Origin: an uncultured Burkholderiales bacterium
GTDB lineage: Bacteria; Pseudomonadota; Gammaproteobacteria; Burkholderiales; Burkholderiaceae_C
Assembly: GCA_903925445.1 (NCBI GenBank)
Contig: CAIYFE010000221.1
Span: 1-5,611, forward strand
DNA: 5,611 bases
Direction: 5' to 3'
The notes under the pieces were generated by a model. It was given only the letters and a program-made list of their open reading frames with translations. It ran no database searches and was not told the origin of the DNA. Position numbers and translations under genes: made by a program. Below, in pieces: positions 1 through 5,611 of the stretch; within the stretch, counting starts at the first letter, position 1; every line of letters starts with the position of its first letter.

Positions 1-1
1 G

Positions 2-1954
2 TTCGATAACGGTTTAGAAAAAGCCGTGGGCTACGTGTTGCCTTTGAGCGCACGCGAGCCCGACTTGGCAGGCCCTCGTTGGCAGACTGGCCCTTGGTTT
101 GTGCGCGACGAACGCCTGTACCTGATGCCAGGCGACTCGCCCATGGGCTATCGACTGCCTTTGGATTCCCTGCCTTGGGCGAGCAAAACCGATGTGCAAT
201 ACCCCATCGACCAAGACCCCTTTGCACCGCGTGCCCCCTTGCCGCACGCCGCAGCCATCAAGGCGCAGTTCGCGCCCCATGCCCGTTTTTCGCAGTACCC
301 CAGCGCCCCGCTGCCCGTCAGCGCAACGGAGCAAGCCGCTGTCCCGAGCAAATTTGAATCCGCCCATTGGCTCACGCGCACTGCACTTTGCGTGGAAGTG
401 CGCGATCCTGCACGCAGCAACGGCCCGGGCGCTGAATTCGCCGATGACAACACGCCCAAGCGTGGCGTCATGTACGTGTTCATGCCGCCTTTGACCCGTC
501 TGGAAGACTACTTGGAATTGCTGGGAGCCCTAGAAGCCACGGCGCAAACGCTGAACATGCGCATCGTGCTCGAAGGCTATCCACCGCCCCGCGATCCGCG
601 TCTGAAAATCTTGCAAGTCACGCCCGACCCCGGCGTGATTGAAGTCAACATTCACCCCGCCAACAATTGGCGAGAGTTGGTCGATCACACCGAGTTCTTG
701 TACCAAGCCGCCTTTGAAACCCGCTTGTCGGCCGAAAAATTCATGACCGATGGTCGTCACACAGGAACGGGAGGCGGCAACCATTTGGTTTTGGGGGGCG
801 CCACAGCGGCAGACAGTCCGTTTCTACGCAAACCCGAGTTGTTGGCCAGTTTGATTTTGTATTGGCACAACCACCCTTCCCTGAGCTACTTGTTCAGCGG
901 CATGTTCATTGGGCCAACCAGCCAAGCGCCTCGGGTGGATGAAGCACGCAACGACCAAATTTATGAACTCGAAATTGCCCTGCGGGAAATTCATCGCAAC
1001 CGCGAGCGCTACGGCGCTGACATGCCGCCGTGGCTGGTCGATCGCAGCTTGCGCAACATCTTGATCGACGTCACGGGCAACACCCATCGATCTGAGTTTT
1101 GCATTGACAAAATGTATTCCCCCGACGCCAGCACGGGTCGATTGGGTTTGCTTGAACTGCGTGCGTTCGAAATGCCTCCGCATGCCCGCATGAGCGTGGT
1201 GCAGCAACTCTTGTTGCGCGCCTTGGTGGCGCGTTTTTGGCGTGCGCCCTACCAAGCCCGCGCCACGCGCTGGGGCACCGAGTTGCACGACCGTTTCATG
1301 TTGCCCTACTTCATCAAGGCCGACTTTGACGATGTGCTGACCGAGCTGGGCGACGATGGCTTTCATTTCGATCCCGCTTGGTTTGCGCCGCATTTTGAAT
1401 TCCGCTTCCCGCGTGTTGGAGAGTTGGTGACCCAAAACATGCGTTTGTCGCTGCGCAATGCACTGGAACCTTGGCACGTGATGGGCGAAGAAAACGGCGG
1501 CGGTGGCACCGTGCGTTATGTGGACTCTTCGCTGGAACGCATTGAAGTCCATGTCAACGGACTCAACCCGAGCCGACACACCGTCACCGTCAACGGGCGC
1601 GCTTTGCCGCTTCAACCCACCGGCAATGTGGGCGAATTTGTAGCCGGCGTGCGCTACCGCGCTTGGGCGCCTTCCTCTGCCTTGCATCCCACAATTGGCA
1701 CCCACGTGCCTTTGACCTTTGACATTGTGGACACCTGGATGAAACGTGCCATTGGCGGATGCCAATACCATGTAGCGCATCCCGGAGGTCGCAGTTACGA
1801 CACCTTCCCCGTGAACGCCTACGAAGCCGAAAGCCGTCGACTGGCAAGATTTTTCACCATGGGGCACACACCCGGCGTGCAAAAAATCCAAGACGTGACA
1901 GCGGAGTTGGTCGCCAGCCCAGAATTCCCGTTCACCCTGGATTTGCGGCGCTGA
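2..1954 (+). CDS. DUF2126 putative amidoligase (C-terminal part, 5' truncated by window)
   Basis: The frame is open from the left edge, so the GTG at base 26 is an internal valine and the true start lies upstream. About 650 residues are visible; family members are usually near 1,100, with an N-terminal transglutaminase-like domain that would be off the left edge. Counting from base 2, diagnostic DUF2126 blocks include PGDSPMGYRLPLDSLPW near the start, GRHTGTGGGNH at residues 251-261, HNHPSLSYLFSGMFIGPTSQ from 289, TGNTHRSEFCIDKMYSP from 358, and a C-terminal region with HPGGRSYDTFPVNAYEAE. The family is classed as a putative amidoligase related to glutamate-cysteine ligases, expected to join a carboxyl to an amine using ATP in the cytoplasm; no substrate is known. 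The glycine- and histidine-rich block at 251-261 is a plausible active-site segment, but that is inference. The gene ends with TGA 28 bases before gene 2 and is very probably in the same operon. No frameshift or internal stop is seen. Confidence 0.93.
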   Translation, partial: FDNGLEKAVGYVLPLSAREPDLAGPRWQTGPWFVRDERLYLMPGDSPMGYRLPLDSLPWASKTDVQYPIDQDPFAPRAPLPHAAAIKAQFAPHARFSQYPSAPLPVSATEQAAVPSKFESAHWLTRTALCVEVRDPARSNGPGAEFADDNTPKRGVMYVFMPPLTRLEDYLELLGALEATAQTLNMRIVLEGYPPPRDPRLKILQVTPDPGVIEVNIHPANNWRELVDHTEFLYQAAFETRLSAEKFMTDGRHTGTGGGNHLVLGGATAADSPFLRKPELLASLILYWHNHPSLSYLFSGMFIGPTSQAPRVDEARNDQIYELEIALREIHRNRERYGADMPPWLVDRSLRNILIDVTGNTHRSEFCIDKMYSPDASTGRLGLLELRAFEMPPHARMSVVQQLLLRALVARFWRAPYQARATRWGTELHDRFMLPYFIKADFDDVLTELGDDGFHFDPAWFAPHFEFRFPRVGELVTQNMRLSLRNALEPWHVMGEENGGGGTVRYVDSSLERIEVHVNGLNPSRHTVTVNGRALPLQPTGNVGEFVAGVRYRAWAPSSALHPTIGTHVPLTFDIVDTWMKRAIGGCQYHVAHPGGRSYDTFPVNAYEAESRRLARFFTMGHTPGVQKIQDVTAELVASPEFPFTLDLRR

Positions 1955-2046
1955 TGTGTGACGGTGAGACAATGCACCCATTGTGTCTACCCCCACCTCA
2001 GCCTCTCAGCCGTCAAGCCAAGAAACCCGTCTGGTGGACGTGGTGA
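1954..2046 (+). other. possible 30-codon coupled leader frame across the gene 1/gene 2 junction
   Basis: The DUF2126 stop overlaps an ATG as TGATG (1952-1956). The frame from that ATG runs 30 codons, begins MCDGETMHP, contains a second ATG at 1972, and stops at TGA 2044-2046. That stop overlaps an in-frame GTG of the ATP-grasp gene as GTGA (2043-2046). GGTGA at 1963-1967 sits 4 bases before the ATG at 1972 and matches the 3' part of the Shine-Dalgarno consensus. The peptide is Pro- and Trp-rich and matches no family I know. It may simply be a shadow frame: the frame also stays open far upstream inside gene 1. It matters mainly for deciding where gene 2 starts. Confidence 0.2.
1969..1984 (+). 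repeat. inverted repeat abutting the GTG start of the ATP-grasp gene
   Basis: ACAATG (1969-1974) and CATTGT (1979-1984) are perfect inverted copies around a 4-base loop CACC. The right arm contains the first two bases of the proposed GTG start (1983-1985), and the left arm contains an out-of-frame ATG (1972-1974). AGAC at 1967-1970 can instead pair with GTCT at 1985-1988, above AATG/CATT with a 2-base bulge. The stem could reduce access to the GTG. A 6-bp repeat of this size can also arise by chance. Confidence 0.4.
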
Positions 2047-4547
2047 AGGATTGGGTCCATCCCGCCAGCAGTGGCCACTTTGATGAACTCCAAGGCCGCC
2101 TTGCGCAAGACGACCAAGCCTTTGCGCTTGAACCCGTGTGGCAAAGCTTTTTTGAGCATTTGGGCACCAGCCGCGCCGAAGATCTGAACCGACGCAACCA
2201 AATCTTGACGCGCCAAGTGCGCGACAACGGCATCACCTACAACGTCTATGCCAACCCCAACAGTCCGCAGCGCCCTTGGGCGGTGGATTTGTTTCCACTC
2301 ATCATCACGCCTCACAGTTGGCAACAAATTGAAGAGGGCGTGATCCAACGCGCACGATTGCTCGAGCGCATCATGAACGACGTGTATGGCGAGCAACATT
2401 TGATTCGCCAAGCCTTGATTCCAGCCGCCTTGGTGCAAGGTCATCCGGGTTACTTGCGCGCCATGCATGGCATCGAGCCCGTGGGGGGCAACCATTTGCA
2501 CATTGCTGCCTTTGATTTGGCACGAGGCCCAGAAGGCCAATGGTCGGTGGTGTCGCAACGCACCCAAGCGCCTTCTGGACTCGGTTATTTGTTAGAAAAC
2601 CGTTTGCTCATCTCGCAGCAATTTCCCCAGGCTTTTGAAGGCTTGCGCATCCAGCGTTTGGCCGCGAGCTATCGCCACTGGATTGCCTCGCTCAAGCAAC
2701 ACAGCCCAGCGGGCGAAAACGCCCATGTCGCCTTGCTCACGCCAGGCCCCTACAACGAAACTTATTTTGAACACGCTTACTTAGCGCGTTATTTGGGCTT
2801 GTCTTTGGTCGAAGGTGGCGATTTGACCGTGCGCGACGAGCGATTGTTTTTGCGCACCTTGCGCGGTTTGGAGCCCGTGCATGTGCTCATCAAGCGCATG
2901 GACGACGAATTTTTAGACCCCTTGGAATTGCGTGCCGACTCTACCTTGGGCATTGCGGGTCTGCTCCAGGCCATTCGTGCGGGGCATGTGGTCGTGGCCA
3001 ACTCGCCCGGATCGGCATTTTTAGAGTCGCCTGCTCTGCTGGGCTTTTTACCCGCACTGAGCGAAGCCTTGCTTGACGAAGAGCTGCTCATGCCAGCTTT
3101 GGACACATGGTGGTGCGGGGAAGCAGCCGCGATGACTTCGGCGCTCACGCATTTGGAGCACACAGTCATCAAGCCCACGTATCCGCAATCGCACTTCAAT
3201 GCGGCGCTGGGCTTTAACTTGTCGGCGTCCCAACGCGACGAATGGGCTGGACGCATCAGCCGCCATCCGGACGCCCATTGTTTACAGGCTTACACGCCCT
3301 TGGCGCAAATTCCCACTTGGTTGGATGAGGCACAAGCCGTGGTGCCGCGCTCTTTCATGTTGCGCGTGTTTGCCTTGCGCGATGGCACCAATTCTTGGCG
3401 CGTTCTGCCCGGCGGCTTGGCACGCATTGCACCCGCCCATGCGCAAATTGCTTCGATGCAAAGCGGAGGCAGCAGCGCCGATGTGTGGGTGCAAACCCAT
3501 GCCCCTGTCGATCGCACCACGTTGCTAACCCAACCCAGCAATGCCAGCGAATGGTCGCCCCGCAAACGCATTGTCACCAGCCGCGCAGCAGAAAACCTGT
3601 ACTGGCTGGGTCGCTACAGCGAACGTTGCGAAAACTCGGTGCGCTGGGTCAAGTTGTGCCTGGAGGCGCTGAACAACCAAGAACCCGTCTCAGAAACGAC
3701 GTGGCAATGGATGCACCAACTCAGCCAAAACCAAGGCCTGATTCCCCCCCACGTGCCACGCCGAATGCTAGAGCGCACCTTGTTGGCCAGCTTGGATCAA
3801 GACGCGCACACCACCAGCGTGGGCTACAACTTGAGGTCGTTGCGACAAGCAGCTTCGTCCTTGCGCGATCGTTTGTCGAGCGAGCAATGGGGCGTGATCG
3901 AGCGTTGCGTGGAGCACTTCAACCAAGAATGCCAACACATGCTGTCGCACCCAGAGTTCTCAGCGGTGCAAGCCATTCAGCTTCTAGAAGCCACCAGCTC
4001 GTCCTTGGCCGCCATCACCGGCGCACAAACTGACCGCATGACGCGTGACGATGGCTGGCAATTGCTGAGCATTGGTCGACACATTGAGCGCCTGGCCTTT
4101 TTGTCAGAGTGCTTGACCTTGAGCGTCAACTTGGGCGCTTTGAACGACCCCATTCACAGCTCGCACTTTGCGGCCTTGTTGGCGGTGTTTGACAGCACCA
4201 TCACGTTCAACGCGCAATTTCAGCTGCACCGCGAACTGCCGCCTTTGCTGTCGTTGTTGGTGCTCGACCCAGACAATCCCCGCTCTTTGGCTTGGGTGAC
4301 GCGTGCTTTGCGGGCGCGTTTGTCCAAATTGGCCGACACCCCCATCGGTGAGCCCGACGCCTTGGCGCAGCAAGTGCCCAAGCTCAGCCTGGACTTGCAA
4401 ACGCTTTGCAGCCGCAATGGCGATCAACAGCTGACGCATTTGCAAACCACCTTGGCGCAATGCACGCAAGCGGCGTGGCAAGTGTCTGATGCGCTCACGG
4501 CGCGCTATTTCAGCCACACGTTGGATGCCGACAGCATTGGTATTTGA
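1983..4547 (+). CDS. circularly permuted type 2 ATP-grasp / alpha-E fusion protein
   Basis: This 854-residue protein has two domains. Residues ~85-500 match the circularly permuted ATP-grasp family (formerly DUF404/DUF407): NGITYNVYA, QAPSGLGYLLENR, LLTPGPYNETYFEHAYLA (251-268), KRMDDEFLDP (304-313), NSPGS (340-344), VIKP ending at 398 and PGGLARI from 476. Residues ~530-845 form the all-helical alpha-E domain (DUF403), with SRAAENLYWLGRYSER (533-548) and its second-half echo WQLLSIGRHIERLAF (692-706). ATP-grasp enzymes form amide bonds through an acyl-phosphate; alpha-E is a poorly understood partner found only with such systems. Fusion of the two is common in proteobacteria, and the length fits. 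GTG at 1983 gives the longest frame; the nearest upstream in-frame stop is at 1965-1967, so little more is possible. The first ~20 residues are low-complexity (Ser/Thr/Gln/Pro), there is no strong Shine-Dalgarno sequence, and GTG at 2043 is an alternative start. No signal peptide or membrane segment is seen, so it is probably cytoplasmic. It is almost contiguous with the transglutaminase-like gene. Confidence 0.93.
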   Translation: MSTPTSASQPSSQETRLVDVVKDWVHPASSGHFDELQGRLAQDDQAFALEPVWQSFFEHLGTSRAEDLNRRNQILTRQVRDNGITYNVYANPNSPQRPWAVDLFPLIITPHSWQQIEEGVIQRARLLERIMNDVYGEQHLIRQALIPAALVQGHPGYLRAMHGIEPVGGNHLHIAAFDLARGPEGQWSVVSQRTQAPSGLGYLLENRLLISQQFPQAFEGLRIQRLAASYRHWIASLKQHSPAGENAHVALLTPGPYNETYFEHAYLARYLGLSLVEGGDLTVRDERLFLRTLRGLEPVHVLIKRMDDEFLDPLELRADSTLGIAGLLQAIRAGHVVVANSPGSAFLESPALLGFLPALSEALLDEELLMPALDTWWCGEAAAMTSALTHLEHTVIKPTYPQSHFNAALGFNLSASQRDEWAGRISRHPDAHCLQAYTPLAQIPTWLDEAQAVVPRSFMLRVFALRDGTNSWRVLPGGLARIAPAHAQIASMQSGGSSADVWVQTHAPVDRTTLLTQPSNASEWSPRKRIVTSRAAENLYWLGRYSERCENSVRWVKLCLEALNNQEPVSETTWQWMHQLSQNQGLIPPHVPRRMLERTLLASLDQDAHTTSVGYNLRSLRQAASSLRDRLSSEQWGVIERCVEHFNQECQHMLSHPEFSAVQAIQLLEATSSSLAAITGAQTDRMTRDDGWQLLSIGRHIERLAFLSECLTLSVNLGALNDPIHSSHFAALLAVFDSTITFNAQFQLHRELPPLLSLLVLDPDNPRSLAWVTRALRARLSKLADTPIGEPDALAQQVPKLSLDLQTLCSRNGDQQLTHLQTTLAQCTQAAWQVSDALTARYFSHTLDADSIGI

Positions 4548-4550
4548 GGC

Positions 4551-5453
4551 ATGAAACTCGACATCCATCACCGCACCACTTATGCGTATTCGCCGCAAGT
4601 CAACACGGCGCAACACATCGCGCATTTGTTGCCGCGCAGCACCCTGGCGCAGACGGTGGAAATCGCGAGCTTGTCCATCGATCCTGCCCCCGCGCAATGC
4701 AGCCATTCGGTGGACGCATTTGGCAACCAGCGCTCGTTTTTTTCAATTCCAACCGCACACACTGAACTCAGTGTGACCGCGCACAGTCGCATCCAAACCC
4801 ACCCCAGCACCCTGACCGACGCCGAATTGAAAGACTTGGCACACGAGTCGCTGCCTTGGGAAAAATTGCGCGAACGTTTTTGCTACCACGCTGGCGCCGC
4901 ATGGGATGAGGCACAAGAATTTGTGTTTGCCTCGCCCTATGTTCAGCCCCATGCCGAATTTGCCAACTACGCGCGCAAGAGCTTTGGCCCCAATCGCCCC
5001 GCTTTGCAAGCGGCTTGTGATTTGATGAGCCGCATTCATCAAGACTTTGAATACGCCAGCTTGAGCACCGACATTCACACCACCGCGCGGCAAGCCTTGG
5101 CGCAACGACGTGGTGTTTGCCAAGACTTTGCGCACATTTTGCTGAGTTGTTTACGCACTTTGGGACTGGCGGCTCGTTACGTCAGCGGGTATTTGTTGAC
5201 GCACCCGCCCGAAGGACAACCCCGCTTGATTGGCAGCGATGCGTCCCACGCCTGGGTATCGATTTATTTGCCAGATGCAGGTTGGTTTGACTTGGATCCC
5301 ACCAACAATCGTTGGGGCATTCATTCACCTGGCCAAGACTACGCCTGCGTTGCCTGGGGACGCGACTTTGGCGATGTCTCGCCCGTGCGCGGCGTCATCC
5401 ACGGCGGCGCCAGGCACACGCTGCAAGTCGCTGTCACGGTCACGCCCCTTTAA
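4551..5453 (+). CDS. transglutaminase-like cysteine protein (bacterial transglutaminase N + core domains)
   Basis: This is a complete 300-residue protein. Residues 1-~80 are the bacterial transglutaminase-like N-terminal beta domain, with the typical opening MKLDIHHRTTYAYSPQV and DAFGNQ at 55-60. The papain-fold core follows, with the full triad: Cys190 in RRGVCQDFAH, His233 in DASHAWV and Asp249 in WFDLDPTNN. The chemistry is probably amide hydrolysis or transfer; many prokaryotic members are thought to be peptidases rather than cross-linkers. In this cluster it is predicted to cut or transfer the amide product of the two ligase-type neighbours. No signal peptide or membrane helix is visible, so it should be cytoplasmic with them. 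ATG at 4551 lies 3 bases after the TGA of the ATP-grasp/alpha-E gene, pointing to translational coupling; only a weak TGAGG, overlapping that stop, is near. The start is supported because the family's conserved N-terminus begins right at this Met. Length is normal and no break is seen. Natural substrate unknown. Confidence 0.94.
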   Translation: MKLDIHHRTTYAYSPQVNTAQHIAHLLPRSTLAQTVEIASLSIDPAPAQCSHSVDAFGNQRSFFSIPTAHTELSVTAHSRIQTHPSTLTDAELKDLAHESLPWEKLRERFCYHAGAAWDEAQEFVFASPYVQPHAEFANYARKSFGPNRPALQAACDLMSRIHQDFEYASLSTDIHTTARQALAQRRGVCQDFAHILLSCLRTLGLAARYVSGYLLTHPPEGQPRLIGSDASHAWVSIYLPDAGWFDLDPTNNRWGIHSPGQDYACVAWGRDFGDVSPVRGVIHGGARHTLQVAVTVTPL

Positions 5454-5458
5454 AATCC

Positions 5459-5479
5459 AAGTCCAATTCAAAAGGACTT
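5459..5479 (+). repeat. small inverted repeat (hairpin) in the RidA-like leader
   Basis: AAGTCC at 5459-5464 and GGACTT at 5474-5479 are perfect inverted copies separated by 9 bases (AATTCAAAA). The stem would be 6 bp with half G-C pairs and is followed by only two more T. It could act as a weak mask on the ribosome binding site inside its right arm, or as a poor terminator after the transglutaminase-like gene. The weak stem and short T run argue against an efficient terminator. The repeat is seen directly; any function is inference. Confidence 0.4.
5471..5476 (+). promoter_or_regulatory. ribosome binding site of the RidA-like gene
   Basis: AAAGGA lies 6 bases before the ATG at 5483 and matches the Shine-Dalgarno core. 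It is the clearest ribosome binding site in the window and fixes the RidA-like start. Its GGA is also part of the right arm of a small inverted repeat (5459-5479), so it could be partly masked in the mRNA. Confidence 0.75.
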
Positions 5480-5482
5480 TTC

Positions 5483-5611
5483 ATGAGCGTTTACAACAAA
5501 CTCAAAGAGCTGCAGATCGAACTGCCCCCCGTTGCCACGCCTGCGGCGGCTTATGTGCCGTTTGTGCAAACGGGTTCCTTGGTTTTTTTGAGTGGCCACA
5601 TTGCCAAAAAA
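5483..5611 (+). CDS. RidA/YjgF-family protein (N-terminal 43 codons, 3' truncated by window)
   Basis: ATG at 5483 opens a frame that runs off the right edge after 43 codons. The peptide begins MSVYNKLKELQIELPP and continues through AAYVPFVQTGSLVFLSGHIA, the usual N-terminus of RidA-like (YjgF/YER057c/UK114) proteins. It best resembles the group of about 150 residues that starts with a helix and an L-P-rich turn before the YVP..TG..VF.SG strand pair. Classical RidA hydrolyses reactive enamine/imine intermediates such as 2-aminoacrylate released by PLP enzymes. The conserved substrate-binding arginine lies in the C-terminal half, outside the window, so neither activity nor subgroup can be confirmed. 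The start is well supported by AAAGGA at 5471-5476, spaced 6 bases from ATG. It sits 29 bases after the transglutaminase-like gene on the same strand, so co-transcription is possible, but family members occur in many contexts and a functional tie is not established. Confidence 0.88.
   Translation, partial: MSVYNKLKELQIELPPVATPAAAYVPFVQTGSLVFLSGHIAKK

Noticed and set aside
824..1996. Long minus-strand open frame (390 codons) opposite the DUF2126 gene
   Set aside because: It lies almost wholly antisense to a strongly conserved coding region, and its translation is Arg/His/Gly/Gln-rich with no recognisable motif. It is the expected shadow of a GC-biased gene.
101..2862. Shared peptide VRDERL(Y/F)L in the DUF2126 protein and the ATP-grasp protein
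   Set aside because: The match is about eight residues in regions that otherwise do not align, and each copy fits its own family's pattern, so common origin is not supported.
3395..4033. Plus-strand 212-codon frame inside the ATP-grasp/alpha-E gene
   Set aside because: Its Arg/Pro/His-rich composition matches no family, and it overlaps conserved domains of the real gene. It is a shadow frame.
4104..4706. Minus-strand 200-codon frame opposite the alpha-E end and the transglutaminase-like start
   Set aside because: It is antisense to two well-supported genes, Arg/Gln-rich and without a domain or ribosome binding site; a shadow frame.
3323..4918. Repeated 14-mer GGATGAGGCACAAG in the ATP-grasp gene and again in the transglutaminase-like gene
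   Set aside because: Both copies are in coding sequence giving a DEAQ peptide, with no extension or symmetry; a chance match driven by shared codon preference.
5428..5456. TAAAAT at 5451-5456 as a -10 box for the RidA-like gene
   Set aside because: The hexamer matches 5 of 6 consensus bases, but it consists of the transglutaminase-like stop codon plus adjacent A-rich bases, and no convincing -35 element lies 16-18 bases upstream.

Overview
The window is a dense, single-strand gene block of moderate to high GC. It looks like a betaproteobacterium of the order Burkholderiales, possibly Comamonadaceae-like (Limnohabitans/Rhodoferax type). That placement is an impression from protein style, heavy TTG leucine use and gene order, not the result of a search. 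Four plus-strand protein genes fill almost everything; the longest non-coding stretch is 29 bases. I saw no tRNA, rRNA, CRISPR array, insertion sequence or other mobile-element signature.

Layout: (1) bases 2-1954 hold the C-terminal ~650 residues of a large DUF2126 protein (putative amidoligase), open at the left window edge; (2) bases 1983-4547 hold an 854-residue fusion of a circularly permuted ATP-grasp domain and an alpha-E domain, apparently with a GTG start; (3) bases 4551-5453 hold a 300-residue transglutaminase-like protein with an intact Cys-His-Asp triad, starting 3 bases after gene 2 ends; (4) bases 5483-5611 hold the first 43 codons of a RidA/YjgF-like protein with a good ribosome binding site, cut by the right edge.

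Genes 1-3 form a known but functionally unsolved conserved cluster. Comparative genomics of amidoligases by the Aravind group predicted that circularly permuted ATP-grasp, alpha-E, transglutaminase-fold and GCS-like (DUF2126) proteins work together to make and process a peptide or peptide-like conjugate. In related clusters they sit beside the proteasome-like peptidase Anbu, which is not in this window. The likely logic is two ligase-type enzymes (genes 1 and 2) forming amide bonds and a papain-fold enzyme (gene 3) cutting or transferring them, with the helical alpha-E domain as a partner module. Substrate and product are unknown. The RidA-like gene may be co-transcribed but is not an established member of the system.

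The least routine details are at the junctions. The gene 1/gene 2 boundary carries an overlapping short reading frame with stop/start overlaps at both ends, plus a perfect inverted repeat running into the GTG start. The RidA-like leader carries a small hairpin covering its ribosome binding site. Gene 2 also departs from the ATP-grasp family pattern, as I recall it, at one position.
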